From Litsea cubeba (taxonomy: Eukaryota > Streptophyta > Magnoliopsida > Laurales > Lauraceae): a stretch of 64,000 bases of DNA. The position numbers and the translations under genes were made by a program. This document shows positions 56,789-64,000 of this stretch, piece by piece (the first letter of the stretch is position 1; every line of letters begins with the position of its first letter). Where the stretch lies: assembly GCA_012931725.1 (NCBI GenBank), contig WHSA01000672.1, positions 48,501 to 112,500 of the forward strand, given 5' to 3'. Below the pieces are notes generated by a model. That model saw only the letters and a program-made list of their open reading frames with translations. It was not told where the DNA came from and did no database searches.

Positions 56789-56801
56789 AAGGGGAGGAGA
56801 A
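56789..56801 (+). other. Polypurine tract
   Basis: AAGGGGAGGAGAA lies directly before the 3' LTR and would prime plus-strand DNA synthesis. Confidence 0.9.
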
Positions 56802-59334
56802 TGTGAGATCCCGGTCCCACCTATTATATATTTATTATTTTTTTATTAGATATTATTATTATTTTAATTGAAATGTATTTTAGTTATTTAAGTGGTTAGG
56901 ATTAAGTGGGGCACACGTTAGATTAGATGCGTGGATTGGTGAGTTGGGTTAATGGGTAGATGTCCTGACCCGCAGTTTGACCCGACCCAATGACTTAAGC
57001 CCATTATTCTCTTAACCTTATCCTCTTATTACGAATGCACATCCTTATCTCTTCCTCTGCAACTATTCATGTCCCGATCGTTCGTCTTCTTCTTCCTCTT
57101 TTCAGCATCCCAAGCCATACCAGCTTTGAGATCTAGCCATCAGAATCAAGATCAGAGGATACCATCATTCTTGGTTCGACCTTCTTATCTCAGGTAACCC
57201 TCTCCTCAAGCCATTAGAGAAGTAAATCTATACTCTTGGGTTATCTTCTTCTTTCCAATGTTAGGTTTGGGTAGGGTTATAATAGATCTGCTCATTTGGG
57301 CATTTCTTTTCCATCTCTTATGTCAGATTGGCGATAGGATTATTCTCGAGCGCTGTGGGAATCTTGATTTGGGTATTAGGGTCTGTGCATTTTTCTTTAA
57401 CCCGGTGAAGGCAAGTACCTAATCATGATTTATAAATTTAATATTTGTTTTTTCACCTTGATTCGCATGTAGAAACCTTTTGATGCCTTTTATATTGTAA
57501 TATGAGTATACGATTTTTATCTTTCATTTTACTGTTACTATAATTCCAATATGATGAACCACCGCCCACTGTGTTTGGAATTACTTCCGTGTGGTTTTAA
57601 TTATGAAACTGGGTGGACCCCACTGATGATTGATCCAGACCGTAGATCTTATAGTGGACCCTGGGCGACCTTGGAGGTCAGCTCCATCAAGAGCGTTGAT
57701 CGGTGGGGCCCACTATTTGAATACCCAGTTGTGTAGACGTTAATCTCCATTACAGAACTTTGTTCTATGTTGAGTGCAGAACTGTGTTCTGTATTGAGTG
57801 GAGGAGAGGATGACTTTGACTTTAGTTGTATAGGAATAAAATAAAAGTGATGACCTGTTACCTGATAAGAATGGGAATAAAGTGGATAAAGTGATGACAT
57901 GGGATGACATCATCCCATGTGACTTTTAGTGTGGTGAAATTATTTACATTGACCCTTTTTATTTATGGAAATTTGAAGAAATGGCCTTAGTTGATTTATA
58001 AATACAAATTAATTTTAAATGGTATCTTTGATTTTCATGGGTTAGTATTATAATTTTATACCTTATTAATTAGATCTTCGGACCTGAGTAAATACCCGAC
58101 TGGGCACGTGGTATCTTACTAACATGGGGTTTAGTGCTTCATATAACCTCGGGGAAGTCCTAGTAGATTTGAGTTCAATCCATCTCTATTGGAAAACCCT
58201 TAATTGGGTCTATGCACCATAATTGGAGAAGGGATGCGTTGACCTTTTATCTATTTAGAGATTCCTATGGTTGTTGGGTACGAGACCTTATGTTAACCTT
58301 AGGATTGGCTTGTGATTATTCTTTGACCTTCGCATGCATATATATATATGTTGATTTAGGATATCTATTCCTTTAGATGTATACCTTATGGTGTTATGGA
58401 CTGTAAAGTGGCTTGGCAAATTCTGTATGACGATTTAATTATAATATGAATGTAGAATGGCCAGCACTTTACTTTGACTTAGGACTCTTGTGTCGGAGCC
58501 TTATTATTCGGGTCTATTATGCATATATGTTTCCTTTATGTTGGTCATTTTTGAACGACTGCAGATCGTATATGGACGGTTGATCAACGATGTGTCCGGA
58601 TCACTTATAATCCGCTATGAATGTGAACAGGTTATCCTGATTTTTGTTTATTGATCGGTTGACCACCGACGTTATGGACGGGCTTTCCCGATTATGTAGG
58701 GTTGACCACCCACAACGGGGACACTTGTCTCCGTGTGAATCTTATTGCTCCATTTGTTTTATTTGGATTTATGTCATACGTTCATTCGTGTATATCTTCA
58801 CCTTTGCTTCTATATGATCACACTTGTCTATATTCTTCTCGTCATGATATTTAATTTTGAATTATGATTATGTTCTTGCTATTTACTTTGAAATATTTGG
58901 TGCATAGGTACCGAGCCCTATTTTACCGAGGAAACGGAGGAGGATCAAACGTTTCAAACGTTTGAGCCAACTGACGAACCTGAGTGGGACGCCGGAGACG
59001 GTTTCGGAGCCGTCTGAGCCTGCATTAGAGAGAACGTCATCTTAGTAATTCCTTAGATGAACTTTCCTCAATGATAAACCTTTCTTAGTAATTGTTTTAT
59101 TCATTTTTGCAACTTGAATTATTATGTTTATTTGATTTTCGTGATGGTTCATTACTTTGAATACCAATTGAATATAGTATCCGTTGCATTTAATGAAATT
59201 TATTTTGACTCACCACATGTTGAAATTTTATGTGGGTCCACTTTTGGAAGCTTGTGTTGTATTAAACACAGAAATTTGAATTTAAAATTTTAATTTTCAC
59301 GTTTTTCCCCCAATTCTTATTTGGGGACGTGACA
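56802..59334 (+). repeat. 3' LTR of the Ty3-gypsy element
   Basis: Begins TGTGAGATCCCGG (one substitution from the 5' LTR at base 4) and ends GGGGACGTGACA. Followed by the CAACC duplication and the resumed SINE-like repeat. Confidence 0.95.
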
Positions 59335-59339
59335 CAACC

Positions 59340-59502
59340 AATACATGTAAGGTGATAAAAACTCACATATGCGAGAGAATAACACAACTCACACATGTGA
59401 GGCAATAAAAACTCACATATACAAAGAGGAGGGAGGCCGGATTTAAACCAAAGACTTCCCAATGAGAACTGCCACTCCTTACCACTAAGGTAAGGAGCCG
59501 TT
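59340..59502 (-). mobile_element. SINE-like repeat, copy 2 (right part)
   Basis: Counterpart of 4085-4243: TGAGGCAATAAAAACTCACATAT, then the tRNA-like head with a weakened B box (GGTTTAAATC-like). Split by the Ty3-gypsy insertion. Confidence 0.5.
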
Positions 59503-59509
59503 CAGTTCC

Positions 59510-60397
59510 TTTGCTTTTCTTATTAACCCAAACGGCTAAGTCTTGGTTGGGAGGTGTGGTTTGTTTGGTGCAATGGTACTCTTTTGGAGGATGCTTGCTT
59601 TGCTATTTTATCATCCATTTGGATGAAAATAAATGATACTATCTGCAAAGGATTAGCCTTAAGATTAGACACATTTTCTCCATCAAAGTTGATTGAGGTG
59701 ACTACTATGAGGATTGTAAAGTACTGGACACTGGTGAGACAACTTTATTGTCGGTTATATGATTCTTAGTTGCAAAAGCCTGTATGATGTGCAGGATTTC
59801 TAAGGTGAGGAATTCTGATCTCTGGTCTCCTTCTAGTGGTGTGTTTAAATTTAATGTTGATGGTGTTGTGAGAGGTAAGTCCGGACCGGTTGGTGTAGGT
59901 GGTGTGCTTCAAAATTATAAGGGTGGGGTTTTATTTATGTTTTCTAAGTTTGTGGGTGTTTGTGATTCTAATAACGGAGAGGTATTCACTATTTTTAAAA
60001 ACTCTTTCATGTTTCTTGAGATATTTTAGTAGTATCTTTATTGCGGAGAGTAATTCTTTTTAAAGTGTTGTCTTGGGTGTCTAATATGAAGGCTAATCCC
60101 TAGAAACTCTAATTCCTTTTTATTGAGAAACAAGTTCATTCGTCCAACATTAAAGTTGTCTTCTATCTTGTGCTTAGATAAAAAAAAAAACCTTTATGGC
60201 TGATGCTTTAACCAAATAGAGGGTTGAGTGAAGTTCTCCTTAATTGGGAGGGTGCTATTAGTAACTTTTGCGGTAAGATGGTACATTTCTCTGTACCTTT
60301 TCTCTTTGGTCATTTTCAGTGTTTTTTTTTTTTTTTTCCCCGTTGCATTTTTCTCTTCTTTTAATGAAGTCTCTGTTACGAAAAAATAAATAAATAA
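59510..60397 (+). pseudogene. LINE 3' end with RNase H remnant, copy 2
   Basis: Counterpart of 4255-5152 and better preserved: one frame gives FKFNVDGVVRGKSGPVGVGG, then VLQNYKG, FMFSKFVGVCDSNNGEVF, before a stop. Ends in an AAATAAATAA tail at about 60384-60397. Confidence 0.7.
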
Positions 60398-60399
60398 CC

Positions 60400-61045
60400 C
60401 AAGCTACAGTGTTGGCCTGTGCCGAGTCCAGATCCTGTTGAGCATGTGTTGGAGAAATTCTATTAGAGTAGAACTCTATAGTAGGGCCTACATACTGAAA
60501 ATCCTAGCAGCTCAAATGAGTGCCCACCCTCTATATAAGATACCACAAGATTTTACTACAATAAGAGTTGGTTCCACGTAAAATTAATATGACTAATGTC
60601 GTGATTATTAAATATGATTAATAGTAAATAAGATTGGTTAATCACATTATTAATCATATGATTTATCCTAGGATGGGACCAGCTCCAACTTCCACAGAAT
60701 TTGGGGTCATACCATGCATACATGGAAAGGGCTCTAATTTTGAGCAGCTAGAATTTTCAACAGGTGGCTCTAAATACAGGGGCAAAGAAATAGCCATTCG
60801 AGTTAGATAAAAAATTGACCTAAATGCGAATCCAATCTTGTCCATTGCCCTTTATTGGTATCCCAACCTAAGGTGGGCTGGGCCCCCTAGCTTTCTAGAG
60901 AGGGGAGTAAACTTCGGGTGAGGTGGGGGGCCTTCTGGTGAGAGAAGTAGGCCTCTCAACTAAAAAGATTTTAATTAATCAAAATTAATTAAAAACTCGT
61001 TGAAAATCAAAATTAATCTCAAATCAATCTATTTCTATTTCGTTG
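60400..61045. other. Shared noncoding block, copy 2
   Basis: Matches 5153-5575. It includes about 180 bp (60500-60700) absent from copy 1. No gene seen. Confidence 0.5.
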
Positions 61046-61960
61046 TCTATGGACTAAAAAAAACCACCGTAACCTGCGCCAACCCCGCCGCCGCCCTGCG
61101 CCGACCCCGCCCTGCGCCGACCCCAGCCCAATCTCCCTCTCTCCCTCCTTCTCTCCCCTTCCCCGCCCTCATCACTCTCCCCTTCCCCACCCCCATCCCG
61201 CTCCCCATCACCGTTAACAACAACAACAGTTCAAAACGCAGAAAGAGAGAGAGAGAGGGGTTACAACTGCTAGATACACGAGGCTTTCCATGTAATGCCG
61301 ATGGCGAGGAAGTACTCGGTGCCGTGGAAGAAGACGATGGCGGCGAGGAAATGTGCGAGCTGCCTACAGGCGTTCGGCATCACAGGGCCGAACAAATCGA
61401 GTTTGTTCGGCCCTATGTAGCCGAACGAATCAGATTCGACGAGTTTTCATGTTCAATGTGATTCGTTAGGCCACATAGGGCCGAACAAACTCTATTTGTT
61501 CGGCTTCGTGTGGCCGAACAAACTCGATTTGTTCGGCCCTGCGTCGCCGAACAAACTCGATTTGAGCCCGAATCAAAATGGCAGAAACACACTAGAAATG
61601 TTGAGCTTCCTTTGACCATTGAGAAGGAGAGGGAGAGAGGAAGGGGAGAAGGTGGGCGGGCGGCGGTCAGCGACGAGCAGGGAGAGGGAAATAGAGAGGG
61701 AGAAGGAGAGAGGGTGGGCGGGCGGCGACGGGAAGGGTTTAGCAGGGAGAGGGAAAGAGAGGGAAATAGAGAGGGAGAAGGAGAGGAGAGGAAGAGGAGA
61801 GGAATGGAAGAGGGTGGGCGGGCGACGGGTGGCAGACGGCTGCCGGCGACGAGCAAGGAGAGAGAGAGAAGGAGGGGTAGTTTAGGGATTTTTTTTTTAA
61901 ATGTAGTGGGTAGAGAGTAGAATGTAGTGTGTAGATAGGCTGACTCTTACAATTATGCCC
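61046..61960. other. Copy-2-specific GC-rich stretch
   Basis: No counterpart in copy 1. A Pro/Arg-coding GC stretch and a pyrimidine tract (61060-61210), a hairpin array (61385-61570), and a long purine tract of GAGAGGGAGAAGG type (61620-61880). The pyrimidine and purine tracts are roughly complementary, so the segment may fold back or be the remnant of a DNA element. Open frames here are low-complexity. Confidence 0.5.
61385..61570. repeat. GGCCGAACAAA hairpin array
   Basis: A perfect hairpin GGGCCGAACAAA-TCGAG-TTTGTTCGGCCC at 61385-61413 and another with arms GGCCGAACAAA at 61512-61538. Further half-sites (GCCGAAC, GTTCGGC, GGCCACATAGGGCCGAAC) lie between and after. About eight half-sites in 185 bp. 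Confidence 0.9.
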
Positions 61961-61986
61961 TAGGAGTAGAAGACTGATTTCCATTT

Positions 61987-62183
61987 TTTTTTCTTTGCTA
62001 AAGAAGGAACTTTATATTAGAGATAGAGGGTTCCCGATGCATAGTAAGGTAGCACCAGATACAGCATTCGAAGATAACAAAACATTAAACATAACTATCC
62101 CAAAAGAGTAAAAGTAAAAGTAAAGGGAAAAAAAAAAACGGTAAAATCCAAAATGAGCCAACTGTCCCAAAAAGAGAGTTAAT
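61987..62183 (-). mobile_element. 5'-truncated LINE insertion with 18-bp target duplication
   Basis: Minus-strand 197-bp sequence ending in AATATAAAGTTCC, then TTTAGCAAAG and a poly(A) tail (a T run at about 61984-61992 on the plus strand), typical of plant LINE 3' ends. Flanked by the direct repeat GAAGACTGATTTCCATTT (61969-61986 and 62184-62201). Copy 1 (about 6776-6793) shows the empty site. Confidence 0.8.
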
Positions 62184-62204
62184 GAAGACTGATTTCCATT
62201 TGCC

Positions 62205-62404
62205 TTCATGATATATCATGGGAACCGTCTTCCTCTTCTTGAATAGGATGCTGCCCCTTTAGTTAGAGGATGATGGGCATGACATGAGGTTCCATTTGAA
62301 AAGTGTACTTCTTTATTTTATATATATATATATATAAAAGTTCGTCAGGCCCCCTAGGAAATTAATATGGTCTCCGTCTTCCTCTTCTTGAATAGGATGC
62401 TAAC
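62205..62404 (+). repeat. Local tandem duplication of the duplication tail
   Basis: The CGTCTTCCTCTTCTTGAATAGGATGC block occurs at about 62227 and again at about 62374, so this part of the tail is present twice in copy 2 but once in copy 1. Confidence 0.8.
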
Positions 62405-62412
62405 CCATTAGG

Positions 62413-62770
62413 GCCTGTTTGAATGTATGCATGGTAAATTGAAGTATGGTGAGGTGAAGCATCAAATCAAGAGAGAATAAAATATAAGGTGTTATGATGG
62501 TGTTTTATTTTTAGTTGTTTGGTATGGAATCTTTTTGACTTTTTGTATAAAAAAAGTGAAGTTTTTTTGTCTTTTAGTGGAGAAAGGAGGTTGCTTTTTA
62601 AACTTTTTTTGAAAAATTTGAATTTTTATCTGGATCCCCTATTTGGGTGAAACAGGGCCCGCCACACATGGGGGCGGAGAGGGGGCAGATGAAAGAGAAA
62701 AGCAAGTTCTCTTTCCTCCGACCCCGCATGCGCGGCCCCTCCCCTGTTTGGATGAAACAGGGATCTGTTT
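62413..62770 (+). mobile_element. 358-bp insertion with 8-bp target duplication (MITE-like)
   Basis: Flanked by CCATTAGG at 62405-62412 and 62771-62778; copy 1 has a single CTATTAGG at about 6843. No coding capacity. The first 190 bp match the inverse of 11426-11735. The right half contains GGGTGAAACAGGG and GGATGAAACAGGG words. An 8-bp duplication suggests hAT, but the terminal inverted repeats are poor. Confidence 0.65.
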
Positions 62771-62899
62771 CCATTAGGTAGAGGATGATGTGGCATGACA
62801 TAAGGTTCCATTTGAAAAGTGTACTTCTTTATTTTATATATATATAAGTTCGTCAAGGGCCGCCTAGAAAATTAGTTCTGCTGGGTCAACAATTAGGGA

Positions 62900-63120
62900 T
62901 ATTTATGTCATAAAAAAACCTAAAAAAGTGCTTTATTACATATAGTAATAGACAATCAAGACACCATTAACAAAATTGGACCATTTTGAGTTCACATACA
63001 AGGGGTCACTTGCGGCGACCAATAATACAATCAAGCTCTTCAGTGGGGCCATTTGGGATTACTCCGGCTGGTGAATGACCTCAATAATACCCATGTGATG
63101 ACAAAGAAAAAAGAGGAATT
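62900..63120. other. End of duplication copy 2
   Basis: Matches 6950-7014 and 7143-7265 of copy 1; similarity ends near 63120. No gene. Confidence 0.6.
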
Positions 63121-63230
63121 TAATGCATAGGACCCCGTAGCACCCCATACCACTCTTGAGGTCCAAAAAAACACCGCATATATGGATAAAGTCCTCAAGG
63201 TCGGTTTTTTTTTAATTGTCGTTTAGCGAT

Positions 63231-63330
63231 TGGTCGATATCGACCATTCTACAGTGGTTGCTTTCAATTTGCAGAACCCAAATGGTCGATATCGACCATT
63301 ATGTGGTGGTTGCTCTCAATTTGCAGAATC
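63231..63330. repeat. Two TGGTCGATATCGACCA palindromes in a short tandem repeat
   Basis: Perfect 16-bp palindromes at 63231-63246 and 63283-63298, each followed by a related GTGGTTGCT(T/C)TCAATTTGCAGAA stretch; spacing is about 52 bp. Confidence 0.9.
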
Positions 63331-64000
63331 CGAATAGAAATTAGATTTTTCAGGAGGAAGAAGAGGGGAGGGATGGGCTTTCCTATGCAACAGTGATGAT
63401 AAAAGTTTGTGCTTGATCGTGGATGGGGTGTGTTCCTGCAGGCAACAACAACATTGCTAAGGTGTTATGGTTATGCAATGTTGGGTAGGGGCACTACTTG
63501 GCCGCTTTGGTGGTGATTGAGGGCAGGAGAAAGTGGGCAATTTTGATGGGTTGCATAGGGGTAGCAAGGGCAAGAGAGGTTAGGTTGTGGATACTTCCTG
63601 TAGTTGGAAGGATGATGGGATTTTCAATTCTACAGTGAATCCCAATTTTAAATTTAGGAAGAATAGAGATCAAATGGAAAGGAAGTGGACCCATTCTTGG
63701 CGCCTGTTCAGAAAGTGATTTAACTGGTTTAAATCATATCCATATATATACACATTTATAATGATGTGCCGTCCTAGCAGCAGCTGTGACCTCATATAGG
63801 TAGTACAAGCACAACCGACCATAGGTTTGAACCCATATGCCTGTCCTCCATTAATGGAGGTTACGCACTACCGCTTAATGTTGGCATATTGTATACGTGG
63901 CAGCCTTGTTGGCATACTGTATACGTGGCAGCCTTGATCTCCTGTATGATGTTATCTATGGCCATGGAGAGCATGGGCAAGAGCCCATAGGTCCAGGGCC
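63331..64000. other. Right flank, no gene recognised
   Basis: No supported coding region. Contains a 28-bp tandem duplication at 63881-63936 (TTGGCATATTGTATACGTGG...) and a GGTTTGAACCC word near 63824 that resembles a pol III B box but lacks a convincing partner. Confidence 0.45.

Larger units (their letters stand above)
49318..59334 (+). mobile_element. Complete Ty3-gypsy retrotransposon (Tekay/Del chromovirus-like), 10.0 kb
   Basis: Two near-identical LTRs (2535 and 2533 bp) flank a primer-binding site, gag-pol remnants in the order gag, protease, reverse transcriptase, RNase H, integrase, and a polypurine tract. The target duplication CAACC (49313-49317 and 59335-59339) is perfect. Pol order and very long LTRs point to the Tekay/Del lineage. 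By eye I count about 20 substitutions plus some 15 small indels between the LTRs, so the insertion is young. Yet the coding region has many frameshifts and stops (see parts), so it cannot encode a working polyprotein as written. Confidence 0.95.
12110..63120 (+). repeat. Segmental duplication, copy 2 (expanded by insertions)
   Basis: Removing the inserted elements leaves about 7.4 kb collinear with 385-7275: 12110-12176, 12947-13153, 29161-29784, 41479-41947, 47096-49317 and 59340-63120. Junctions occur at short target duplications, and copy 1 shows each empty site. The block holds the DUF247 pseudogene, the split SINE-like repeat and the LINE tail. About 44 kb of the 51 kb is inserted DNA. 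Copy-2 DNA at 61050-61960 has no match in copy 1. Segments 11740-12110 and 41479-41890 hold no gene. Confidence 0.85.

Noticed and set aside
61000..61984. Frames of 130-150 codons in the GC-rich copy-2 segment
   Set aside because: Arg/Glu/Gly-rich or Pro/Ser-rich translations of purine and pyrimidine tracts, open on both strands; absent from copy 1.
63815..63870. Second SINE or tRNA-like element at the right end
   Set aside because: Only a B-box-like GGTTTGAACCC is visible; no convincing A box or repeat body.

Overview
This is a nuclear window from a flowering plant. It holds a DUF247 (UPF0481) gene, GT-AG introns inside the transposon genes, and plant-type CACTA, Mutator-like, hAT, LINE and Tekay/Del-like Ty3-gypsy elements. 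The species cannot be named from the sequence. The only clearly intact host gene is the DUF247 gene at 2091-3479 (minus strand); nearly everything else is transposable-element DNA.

The layout is a tandem segmental duplication of very unequal size. Copy 1 (about 385-7275, 6.9 kb) carries the intact DUF247 gene, a SINE-like repeat and a LINE tail. Copy 2 (about 12110-63120, 51 kb) carries the same landmarks in the same order, but about 44 kb of later insertions have blown it up. Copy 1 keeps the empty site for each large insertion, so element ends and target duplications can be read directly. Between the copies (7275-12110) lie a 74-bp tandem repeat, a partial third copy of the duplication tail, an hAT remnant and the 3' half of a truncated LTR element.

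Insertions in copy 2, in order: (1) a Mutator-type foldback element (12177-12937); (2) a solo LTR (13154-29155) containing a second solo LTR (13728-27230), which contains a complete but coding-dead CACTA element (14183-24460); (3) a CACTA element of 11.7 kb (29785-41475) whose left half, including its CACTA terminus, is inverted in place; (4) a solo LTR (41948-47090) containing a Mutator-type element with roughly 570-bp terminal repeats (44399-46845); (5) a complete Ty3-gypsy retrotransposon (49318-59334) with 2.5-kb LTRs and a perfect CAACC target duplication; (6) small insertions at 61987-62183 and 62413-62770. The second DUF247 copy (47400-48688) is a pseudogene that has lost its membrane anchor.

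The two observations most worth following are the inversion inside the 29785-41475 CACTA element, with one breakpoint exactly at the element's own terminus, and the recurrence of short arrays of perfect palindromic words (cores CTCGAG, GTCGAC, GAGCTC, CGATCG, GACGTC, GATATC, GAATTC, GGCCGAAC hairpins). Each of several unrelated mobile elements carries its own word.
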